From Panonychus citri (taxonomy: Eukaryota > Arthropoda > Arachnida > Trombidiformes > Tetranychidae): a stretch of DNA of 64,000 bases. A program made the translations under genes and the position numbers. The stretch lies in contig NW_026515539.1 in NCBI RefSeq assembly GCF_014898815.1, positions 1,798,001 to 1,862,000 of the forward strand, in the 5' to 3' direction. Under the pieces are notes generated by a model that was not told the DNA's origin, did no database searches, and saw only the letters and a program-made list of their open reading frames with translations. The stretch's first letter is position 1, and each line of letters opens with the position of its first letter. Positions 9,944 to 19,700 of the stretch are shown piece by piece.

Positions 9944-10016
9944 AAGGCGGCCAAAGCCTTTCCTGTAGGGGTGCTTAAGTGTTGCCCCTAGTTACTGTCC
10001 GGAAACGGAAAGTAAC
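9943..10016 (+). other. Three consecutive hairpins in the LINE 3' UTR
   Basis: Three perfect stems follow the ORF2 stop almost without spacers. The first is AAAGGC 9943-9948 with GCCTTT 9956-9961. The second is TAGGGG 9966-9971 with CCCCTA 9985-9990. The third is GTTACT 9991-9996 with AGTAAC 10011-10016, with an inner TCCG/CGGA stem closed by a GAAA tetraloop (9998-10009). In stringent-type LINEs a 3' stem-loop is recognised by the element's own reverse transcriptase, so this is the likely priming recognition structure. Confidence 0.8.
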
Positions 10017-10020
10017 TCTG

Positions 10021-10027
10021 TATAAAA
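10021..10027 (+). promoter_or_regulatory. TATA-like box upstream of eEF2
   Basis: TATAAAA lies 195 bases before the eEF2 ATG and five bases after the last LINE hairpin. It could set the eEF2 transcription start near 10050. It could also be chance in AT-rich DNA, or the tail of the LINE. Confidence 0.35.
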
Positions 10028-10215
10028 CAGGTTCTTACGAATAAATTTATCTTTAAAAGTCTTGCTTTTGGTATTCAAACTTCCATCCCTTTCCATTGAA
10101 GACGTGTAGACTTTCGTTCTCTTTCTTTGTGGTTTAATATTGAAGTGGATTTTGTCCTTACTTGTTCTCTTGTTTTTTCTTATATTTTGATTGTCGTCAA
10201 TTATCAACAACCAAA

Positions 10216-13200
10216 ATGGTAAGTGGTCATTTATTTCTATTGCGTTGACATTTCTTCTTTTATCTTGTCTCATTGGCTCTTAACATTCTCTTTCTCTTCT
10301 TTCTGCTCTTCTCTCCCCCCCCGCATTGGTATTTTCTTTGTTTGTTGGTGACCCTCTCCCCTATTTTACCTTTGACTCTTTAGGTTAACTTCACTGTAGA
10401 TGAAATTCGTGAAATGATGAACCGTAAACGGAGCATCCGAAACATGTCGGTTATTGCTCACGTTGATCACGGTAAATCTACTTTAACTGACTCTCTTGTT
10501 ACTAAGGCTGGTATCATTGCTGGTAGTAAGGCTGGTGAGATGAGATTCACTGATACTAGAAAGGATGAACAAGAAAGGTGTATTACTATCAAGTCTACTG
10601 CTATCTCTATGTACTTTGAGCTTTCCGATGCTGATTTAACTTACATCACTGAGGAATCTCAACGAGACAAGGAGGTTAAAGGTTTCTTGATCAATCTTAT
10701 CGACTCTCCCGGTCACGTTGACTTTTCTTCTGAAGTTACTGCTGCTCTTCGTGTTACTGATGGTGCTTTGGTCGTCGTTGACTGTGTTTCTGGTGTCTGT
10801 GTCCAGACCGAAACTGTCTTACGACAAGCTATTGCTGAACGAATTAAGCCCGTTCTTTTCATGAACAAAGTTGACTTGGCCTTATTGACCCTTCAATTGG
10901 ACATGGAAGATCTTTACCAAAAGTTCACCCGTATCGTTGAAAACGTCAACGTCATCATTGCCACTTATGCTGATGATGCCGGTCCAATGGGTGACATCAA
11001 AGTTGACCCATCTAAAGGTAGTGTTGGTTTTGGTTCTGGTTTACATGGTTGGGCTTTCACTCTTAAACAGTTTGCTGAAATTTACGCCGAAAAGTTCAAG
11101 ACTGATCCAGCTCGTTTGATGAAAAAATTCTGGGGTGAAAACTTCTACAATGGACAAACCAAAAAATGGTCAACCAAACAAGAAGCTGGTTATGGTCGTG
11201 GTTTCTGTAACTTCGTTTTGGATCCAATTTACAAAGTTTTCAAAGCCATCATGGACTTCAAGAAAGAAGAGATTACTAAACTCTTAGAAAAATTGAACGT
11301 TGTCCTCAAAGGTGACGACAAAGAAAAAGATGGTAAGAATTTATTGAAGGTCGTAATGCGAACTTGGCTTCCTGCTGGTGATGCTTTACTTCAAATGATA
11401 GCCATTCATTTGCCATCACCTGTAACTGCTCAAAAGTATCGTATGGAAATGCTTTACGAAGGTCCTCATGATGATGAGGCTGCTGTTGCCATTAAATCCT
11501 GTGACCCTAATGGTCCATTAATGATGTACATCTCTAAGATGGTACCAACTTCTGACAAAGGTCGTTTCTATGCCTTCGGTCGTGTTTTCTCTGGTATTGT
11601 TGCTTCTGGTCAAAAAGTCAGAATTATGGGGCCAAATTATGTTCCTGGTAAAAAGGAAGATTTAGTTGAAAAAGCAATTCAAAGGTATGTCATTAACTTG
11701 TTCCATTTTTTTTAAAATTTATTCCATTTTACCACTCCTTAATTGGTTAATTTTTTTCTTTTTTTTTCGCTTAGAACTGTTCTTATGATGGGTCGTGCCG
11801 TTGAACCAATTGAAAATGTTCCCTCTGGTAACATTTGTGGTTTGGTTGGTGTTGACCAGTACTTGGTTAAAACCGGTACCATTTCCACCTTTAAAGATGC
11901 TCACAACATGAAAGTCATGAAATTTTCAGTCAGCCCTGTTGTGCGTGTTGCTGTTGAACCCAAAAATGCTGCTGACTTGCCAAAATTGGTTGAAGGTCTT
12001 AAACGATTGGCCAAATCAGATCCTATGGTACAATGTATCATTGAAGAATCAGGTGAACACATTGTTGCCGGTGCTGGTGAATTGCATCTTGAAATTTGCT
12101 TAAAAGATTTAGAAGAAGATCACGCTCAGATTCCAATTAAAACTTCTGACCCTGTTGTCTCTTATCGGGAAACTGTTAGCGAGGAATCTTCAATCATGTG
12201 TCTTTCAAAGTCTCCCAACAAGCACAATCGTCTCTTCATGAAGGCTGTCCCAATGCCCGATGGATTACCAGAGGATATTGACAAAGGTGATGTTTCCAAC
12301 AAAGACGATTTCAAAGCTCGAGCTCGTTATCTAGTAGAGAAATATGAATGGGACGCAACTGAGGCCAGAAAAATTTGGTCATTCGGACCCGAAGGTACTG
12401 GACCAAATCTTCTTGTTGATGTTACCAAGGGAGTCCAATATCTTAACGAAATCAAAGATAGTGTTGTTGCAGGTTTCCAATGGGCTTCAAAAGAGGTGAG
12501 AGATTAATCTTTAATTTCGATCTGAATTTTATGACTAATCAATTTCTTTTTTTCTTTTTTTCGCTTAGAACTGTTCTTATGATGGGTCGTGCCGTTGAAC
12601 CAATTGAAAATGTTCCCTCTGGTAACATTTGTGGTTTGGTTGGTGTTGACCAGTACTTGGTTAAAACCGGTACCATTTCCACCTTTAAAGATGCTCACAA
12701 CATGAAAGTCATGAAATTTTCAGTCAGCCCTGTTGTGCGTGTTGCCGTTGAACCCAAAAATGCTGCTGACTTGCCAAAATTGGTTGAAGGTCTTAAACGA
12801 TTGGCCAAATCAGATCCTATGGTACAATGTATCATTGAAGAATCAGGTGAACACATTGTTGCCGGTGCTGGTGAATTGCATCTTGAAATTTGCTTAAAAG
12901 ATTTAGAAGAAGATCACGCTCAGATTCCAATTAAAACTTCTGACCCTGTTGTCTCTTATCGGGAAACTGTTAGCGAGGAATCTTCAATCATGTGTCTTTC
13001 AAAGTCTCCCAACAAGCACAATCGTCTCTTCATGAAGGCTGTCCCAATGCCCGATGGATTACCAGAGGATATTGACAAAGGTGATGTTTCCAACAAAGAC
13101 GATTTCAAAGCTCGAGCTCGTTATCTAGTAGAGAAATATGAATGGGACGCAACTGAGGCCAGAAAAATTTGGTCATTCGGACCCGAAGGTACTGGACCAA

Positions 13201-13871
13201 ATCTTCTTGTTGATGTTACCAAGGGAGTCCAATATCTTAACGAAATCAAAGATAGTGTTGTTGCAGGTTTCCAATGGGCTTCAAAAGAGGTGAGAGATTA
13301 ATCTTTAATTTCGATCTGAATTTTATGACTAATCAATTTCTTTTTTTCTTTTTTTCTTTAGTCTGTTCTCTGTGATGAAAACATGCGAGGAGTTCGATTC
13401 AATATTTATGATGTTACTCTTCATGCTGACGCTATTCATCGTGGTGGTGGACAAATCATTCCCACTGCTCGTCGTTGTCTTTTCGCTTGTATGTTGACCG
13501 CTGCCCCAAGACTTTTGGAGCCCGTCTACCTTGTTGAGATCCAATGTCCCGAATCTGCTGTCGGTGGTATTTACAGTGTACTCAACAGACGTCGAGGTGT
13601 TGTCTTCGAAGAAGCTCAAGTACCCGGTACTCCCATGTTCGTTGTCAAGGCTCACCTTCCCGTAAACGAATCATTCGGTTTCACTGCTGATTTAAGATCA
13701 AACACTGGAGGTCAAGCATTCCCACAATGTGTATTTGACCATTGGCAAATCTTACCTGGTGACCCATTGGACGGAAAATCCCGACCTTACACTATTGTTA
13801 TGGATACTCGTAAACGAAAGGGTCTTAAAGAATCTTTACCCGATCTTGAATCTTATTTGGATAAACTTTAA
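10216..13871 (+). CDS. eEF2: Eukaryotic elongation factor 2
   Basis: The ATG at 10216-10218 is a three-base coding exon followed by an intron (10219-10383). Exon 2 is 10384-11684, exon 3 is present twice (11775-12495 and 12569-13289), and exon 4 is 13362-13871. Using one exon 3 copy gives 844 residues, the usual eEF2 length. The GTPase that moves tRNA and mRNA through the ribosome is shown by AHVDHGKST (P-loop), DSPGHVDF, NKVD, the RFTDTRKDE site of eEF2-kinase phosphorylation and, in exon 4, LHADAIHRGGGQ with the diphthamide His. Exon 2 ends two bases into a codon and exon 4 starts at a codon boundary, so exactly one exon 3 copy is needed: both or neither shift the frame. The LINE ends about 200 bases upstream. 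Confidence 0.95.
11775..12568 (+). repeat. eEF2 duplicated unit, first copy (exon 3a plus hybrid intron)
   Basis: The 721-base exon (11775-12495) and its downstream intron (12496-12568) recur at a spacing of 794 bases. The exon encodes QRTVLMMGRAVEP through FQWASKE, about residues 434-675 of eEF2. The intron has the 5' part of the intron before exon 4 and the 3' end (CGCTTAG) of the intron before exon 3a, as expected from unequal crossing-over in the T-rich tracts. Confidence 0.95.
12569..13361 (+). repeat. eEF2 duplicated unit, second copy (exon 3b plus intron)
   Basis: Exon 3b (12569-13289) encodes exactly the same protein segment as exon 3a. The only base difference I found is a synonymous GCT/GCC in the RVAVEP region (near 11949 and 12743). 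The following intron ends CTTTAG rather than CGCTTAG. If both copies were spliced together, a TGA at 12596-12598 would be read nine codons into exon 3b. Confidence 0.95.
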
Positions 13872-14340
13872 TTATGCTCCTTGAATTTAAATTAATTCAA
13901 TTTCAAGTATAAAAAAAAAATAAGAAATTAACATTACTGATAATTTAAAGAAACAAAAAAAAATCAAAAGGACGACAAATGGTCTTCGTCTTGAATTTAC
14001 TATCGCTATACATATTGTAATAAGCAACTAAATTGATTACAATATTTTAAAGGAAACAAAACCCTAACCAACTTGTTGATTTTTTTAACTCATTAACACA
14101 TTTTCATCTTTTTGCAGGGATTATAATTGATTATTCAATTTTAGAAATAATGATTTAAGAAAATTTTAACAAAAACAACGTTTCATTTATTGTTGAATTA
14201 GATTTTTATAAAGATCAATCGGGTTCATTTAACTTTTTCGGGGAAATTGTAAATACATTGTATTTATACTTGAGTTATTTGAGTTTCGGGTTGGAGAGAC
14301 TTGGAGTTTTAAGAGAAATTGTTAATAACAATTTGTTATA

Positions 14341-14607
14341 CTAACAGCGATTTGAATCCATGAAAAGATCTTTCCTTAAAACTTTTAGTTGAACTGAAAG
14401 AGATTTTAAAATGTTTCGCAAATGATTGTTCTTTTTTTCCAATTCACTAGTCTCATTGAGTAAATTATCGATGTACTTAAGTTTAATGAACCTGCATTTT
14501 GCCGCAGCCATTTTATTCTTTTCTCGACGTATTTTCAGTTTCTCTTGGTCCATTTCTTTAACTGTCTTTGACATTTTGAGAACGTCAGTTGAAAGCTGAG
14601 CAAATGC
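14341..14607 (-). CDS. Second Fos-type bZIP exon (alternative 3' exon or neighbouring paralog)
   Basis: After a candidate acceptor (TTTGCCAG before 14607) the frame reads AFAQLSTDVLK and then a complete bZIP domain to a stop at 14341, 88 codons in all. The basic region is RREKNKMAAAKCR, with the invariant N..AA..CR. The zipper has leucines every seven residues (NLLNETSEL, EKKNNHL, RNILKSL, SVQLKVL) and ends SNRC. The acceptor phase (0) equals that of the other bZIP exon at 16138, so the 5' exon at 16717-16406 could splice to either one. It may instead be a tandem paralog whose 5' exon I cannot see. Domain assignment is sure; the gene model is not. Confidence 0.7.
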   Translation of the reverse strand, partial: AFAQLSTDVLKMSKTVKEMDQEKLKIRREKNKMAAAKCRFIKLKYIDNLLNETSELEKKNNHLRNILKSLSVQLKVLRKDLFMDSNRC

Positions 14608-14736
14608 CTGGCAAATTGGAACAAAACAATCAGAAGATTTTAACACAAACAAACGAGGAATTTGAACAAAGAAATTAAAAATGGCGACCAGGTAACTATG
14701 TGACACCGAGAGTGAAGACCTTTGTGCCGAGAGCAC

Positions 14737-15895
14737 AAAAGGTAAAACTAATTATGTAATCGAATTACGGATTGTTATCACTAGAGAAAAGGAAATTGCT
14801 GAGAGTTTGACAAAATAGAAACTTGAGAATTAGATGAAAACAGTTGAACAGTTAATAGATTATAGAAATTAATTAAGAATTAAAGAGAATCAATTAGATC
14901 TGATGTTCTCTTTCAAGTTCGGAAAAGTTGGTATGAGTCATTTTCTTCTCTCGATTTTATTGGTTGATTTAAATTCTGCGATGAGAGCGACATCTCATTT
15001 CTAATTAAAGAAAAACAACACATTTAATTTGATGCGAAATTAAAGTTTACAGATCTTTAATCGAAGGTAAAATTAGAGACACAGTTTATTAAATGATTTG
15101 TATTAGCGAAAAATATTGCTTTTGAAAGAATTAAGAAAAGACACTGGGCTCAATATTATGGGAGAAGGAGAGAAAAGAGAGCGAAAGGACGTTTGGCTCT
15201 GGTTCGATTTAGAACCAAATTGATTAGATTGGCGATTTTGGCAATTGTGTGAAAATTGTGGAGATGATGATTAGTTTAAGAATTTCATGTTTTCAACAAA
15301 GCAAAATCTTAAAGAAATATTTATGTTGGTGGAAGGAAAGGAGAAAGAGAGAGAGAGAGAGAAAAAAATACAAGAGAAGAAATGAACGAAAGAGAGAGAG
15401 AATAATGAATGACCTTGATGGATGAAAGATACAAGATTTAAGGGGGAAAAAGAGGTAATTACGTTAAAATAGTAATATGTACATAGAAAATAAATATTTT
15501 GTTTTCTCAAGGCGAATATTTTTCTGTCGATTTGATAGAAAATTTTCAATTTCTATCTTTTTTGTCTCTTCTCACCCTTTGATCTACTGCCTTTGTTAGT
15601 CAGTATATTTTGTTTGTCTTGTATTTGCATAGGTGATCTCATCCATCTAAGGCTGATAATCACAAAAATATATGAATATGCGTTAGAGGTTATTTGGCTG
15701 GAGCGATTCCCATGTTACATGATGTGTGGGCCGGTAAAAGGGTTCATTAAAAGTGATGAAAACAAGGGTTGATGATGATGATGGTTATGGTTATTGTTTC
15801 ATGAAATTGAGCTTCTGTGTAAATGGCATAAAAACCTCAAGGAGAAAATATTTGATTGTTGTTGTTTTTAGCATATTCGTGTCTCTTTGAATGTA
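14737..15895. other. Stretch between the two bZIP exons
   Basis: No coding feature seen. From about 15150 to 15420 the plus strand is strongly purine-rich with (GA)n runs, so a minus-strand transcript would be CT-rich here. In the alternative-exon model this is 3' UTR of the first bZIP exon plus intron sequence. Confidence 0.5.
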
Positions 15896-16717
15896 TTATG
15901 ATGAGATTGTTGATTGTCGACATCGTTGACTATGCGTTTTAAGAGTGGCCTCGATCTGAGCCTTTTGCTGAATGAGAGATTGAAGTGTTTGTCGAAGTTC
16001 ATTGTTTCCAATTTCTAATTCCTCGGTTTCTCGAGCCAATTTGTTCGTGTATTCAATTCGACGTTGTCTACATCGAGCTGCTGCTTGTTTATTTCTCTCC
16101 CTTCGGATCCGTTTACGTTCTTCATCGTTAGCAGGAGTCTAAATATGTAAATATAGTAAAAGAAAACAAATTAATAACAGTTGTTTGTTGTTTTACAAGC
16201 ACGAGGTTAGAAAAGGAAAAGTGTAAATAAGGAAAAAAAGGGAAACTGAAATAGATGAAGAGCAAAAAGCAAAACATTTTCCCAACTGTCAATCCAACCA
16301 ACTTTAAATGGAGAGATGGAATAGAAATAAACAATTCATCTAACTGTAAACGGTTGAAAAAATAGAGAAACCAAATTGGGTGAAAGTGAAAAAGGAAACA
16401 TTTACCTTATCTTTGAGATTAACTCCACTTGAGCCATTGTTTCCTGGTGTAGCCGATAAATTAGGTGATGCACCTCTGGAAAGATCATCGCTGTCAAATT
16501 GAGAATCACTGTCTGAGGTTATGGATGGAGTGATGGTCGGAGGCATGAAACCAGCTTGATATTGATGTTCCATGGGTTCTGAATGAGGAGCACTAAGAAC
16601 ATCATCAATTAAACGTAACGTAGTTGGTGTTAAGGTCGGTGTTGTGATCGTGGATACACTTGAATTGGCCAAGGGTAGAGATAAATTACTAAGATCAAGT
16701 CTTCGTGCCACACTCAT
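15896..16717 (-). CDS. kay: Fos/kayak-like bZIP transcription factor
   Basis: Exon 1 (16717-16406) and exon 2 (16138-15896) join at a codon boundary to give 184 residues. The start is ATG 16717 (MSVARRLDL). Exon 1 is Ser/Thr/Pro rich and contains TPTLTPTTLRLIDDVL, reminiscent of kayak-type proteins. Exon 2 holds the bZIP domain: basic region RIRRERNKQAAARCRQRR, then a zipper with L-L-L-L-I at seven-residue spacing and a terminal His-x-x-x-Cys typical of Fos/ATF3. Fos-type proteins pair with Jun to bind AP-1 sites and drive stress and growth responses. The protein is short for a Fos protein, so further 5' exons or promoters may exist; ATF3/JDP-like is the main alternative. A second bZIP exon lies downstream at 14607-14341. 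Confidence 0.7.
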
Positions 16718-16726
16718 GGTTAACAA

Positions 16727-19700
16727 AAGAAGGAAATTAACCAGATGAGAATATTAAAAAGTACCGAATATACCTTTAGATTTAATCACTTGTTGCTTTT
16801 TTAAAAAGGAAGAAAAAAAAATGTTCTCTTATTGATTAATAATATTTTAGTTGTTATTTCTGTTATAACAACAGTTTAGAAAAGAAAAAATAACCAAAAA
16901 TGAAAAAGAAAAACAAGAAAGAAAAACAACAGAATAAAAGAAAAAAACAAAAAGGAAAAAAATTCGTCTTATTGAAAAGGTTAAATTCATTCAATTATAT
17001 TGTTGATTAAATGAATGGTTCAAAAGCGAAGATAAAAACAAACACAAAGAAATAATGAAAAGAAAAAACAACCAGAATGATGTAGATATAAAAAAGAATA
17101 ATTTCTTTCAGAGACGAATAATTAACATTATAAACAGATGATTAAAAATAGAAAAAAATTGTTCATTAATGAGGCTTAACAATTAACCTTTGATCACAAT
17201 TAAAAGGCTTTTCCTTTGCCTTCCAACAAAAAGTCAACAGAAAACAAACTGAACTCTTGTTGCTCAGAGATGAAAATCCACCGATGACTCATTCTAATAG
17301 AAAAAGCGCCAAAATTGAATAGCCTTTTCCACTGAAGGTCGAACAAAATTTTCTTCAACTCTTGACAATCTCCTGACAGAACAGTTTAATTACTTTTATT
17401 GAGAACAAGGTTAACTAATTAACTGGATTCTAATTAAAGAATTGGACAATTAACTTGAGGTTTACTTACGTTTAGTGAAGATTGTGATTGGTCAATAATT
17501 GAAAGTGATTAATGTAAACACAACAAACAATTTATTTTTTTTCTGTTTTTTTGGTTTTGGTTTTGGTTTCACAACGTTAATTTTGATTTTTGTTTCATTT
17601 TTTGGTAATCAACAAAGGACAATTATCTCTACCTTAAATCACGACAAGTGATGATGAGAAATGATGAAGAACAAGTGACAATTCTTTCTCTCTCCTTGTC
17701 TTTTTCTCCTCGATTCTCAAGGCCTAAGGGATTAGCATTTCGCTGGTGTTTCTTTCTTGTATTCGCCTTCAAGCAAATTACATTTTAATTCTCTTTCTAT
17801 TCCGTTTCTATTCTTGTCCAATTTTACATCATCACTGTCCTCAATTCGTCATCATCATCATGCTAATTGTTTGAAAAGTAAGAATATCAATTACCAAAGA
17901 GTTAACCATAATAAGGAAAAAAGTACAAATCATCTTAAAGATAAATTCTATTCTAAATTTGAAAATCTAATTCTCTTCATTTCTAGAAAATTCCAACTCA
18001 AAATGGATTAATTAGTGGCCTTTTCTTCACTTTTTTATTCTTCTTCTCTAATCCTAATCATCTGATGTTTCTAATCGTTTGCTGTTGGAGGAAATCGAAG
18101 AAGAAAAAACTGGACAAACGAGCTGATGACCAATGGAATAGAAATGTAAACAAGTATCATTTGCATTTTTCTATTTCTATTACTGATCCTTGACTTTTCT
18201 ATTTCTCTCAATTTTACTTCCTGCTGATCCACTGGACCTTATCAAATTTTCATCTTTACTCAAGGCAAACAAGTAGAATATATCATTTGAATATTATATT
18301 TGCTACAATATACATTTTGGAGGTTATGTCTTTATCCTAATTGTGCTACTGGAAGATAGTGTGTGTGTGTGTATATTACATGTACATTATGCAAGAGAAA
18401 ATGGTTGCCTCGAGTTAGTCCATCATCATGATCATCATAAAAATAATATCATTGGCAAAGATGTGATACCAACAATATGAATGAACCATGGATAAGGATA
18501 AGAAAGTGAAAAGGTAAAAAAAAACTACAACTTGTTATGAATAATATCTTATAGGTAAGAGAGATCATTATACAGGAAGAAGAAGCGAAATTCAATGAAT
18601 GAGCAACAAATAGAATATCAGATTGACGAAGAAGAAGAAGATAAAGAAATCAGATAAAAATTCCATCCCATGTAAAAAGAAACAATTATAATTCAGTCAA
18701 TTGTTTCTCTTTACATGATAACATTTTCCCTATAACTCATTAATCTCTCATCTCTCAATTTGATTATCTCTCTTCTATTATAACCTAAATTATCGTAATC
18801 AAATACTAATCATCTAACTAACTCGCTCTCATTTACATTACAATCAGAAAAAAGTATTAATTCATTTTTCATCTGTTTTTTTTCATCCTCATCATTTTAT
18901 CAACTTTTCCATTGTGATTATGATAATGATGACAATTGTTGACAATATTATGATAACTTAACTAACATCATAACCAATTTTTTGATACTCTTTTTTATAA
19001 ATAGCTACAATTTAACCAACTTTATGATTCCTGATTAATAGCTGATTGAGCTAATTTAGATCTCGATAATCATGATATAAACATTATTTAGTTTTGTTAT
19101 ATACAAATTGTGACCATGCAATAAACTCACTTATTTACATGGAACTTTTTTTTACTAATCTATTATATTTTTTATCTTTTCTTTTCCTTATTATCCAGAG
19201 AAACAAGAATAAATCAGAATGATGATGATTTCCAAAGGAAGAGTGAAACTACACCATTAAGAAAACCATGGTTATAATGTAAATTGAAAAGCGAGCAATT
19301 GATAATGAATGAGAATGATAAAGAGGAATCAGAATTTTTTTATTATGATTATAAATGATTATCATTACTCTGATCTGTATGTACACCACACACGATACGA
19401 GCCGTTATTATGGATTGTGAAGGAAGGAAAGGATTTGTTCCGTTACACTGAGTGACCTTCGTTCGTATCGAGGCAATAATAGTAATAGTAAGAGAAAAAT
19501 TAACAGTTTCTGTTGGAAAAAAAAACATAAAAGAGTAAAACTGATTTCTATCACTTCCTCTTCTCCCTCTCTTCATCCACCCTTTGCTTTCTCTCACTAT
19601 CTCTCTCTCTCTACCTTAGTACTCATTTCTAACTAAAGTTTTTCTTTTATTTGTCATCTTTTTCTCTTTTCGATAATAGGCTATATTCATCATAATAAGG

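Larger units (their letters stand above)
5160..10016 (+). mobile_element. Non-LTR retrotransposon (LINE) with EEP endonuclease, two ORFs
   Basis: The element carries ORF1 (5380-6738) with zinc knuckles and ORF2 (open from 6830, first ATG 6929, stop 9943) with an apurinic-type endonuclease followed by a reverse transcriptase, the layout of the Jockey/I/R1 type of LINE. Both frames are open for their full length and catalytic motifs are present, so it looks young or possibly active. The 3' UTR after 9943 is about 70 bases and folds into three back-to-back hairpins; no poly-A tail follows, unlike L1. The 5' end is uncertain: four 16-base repeats at 5261-5324 precede ORF1, and about 5160 is only an approximate limit. 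No target-site duplication was found by eye. Confidence 0.85.

Noticed and set aside
12480..13301. Second eEF2 exon copy as a separate gene
   Set aside because: It lacks the GTPase domain and the start, and is flanked by splice sites in phase with eEF2, so it is a duplicated exon.
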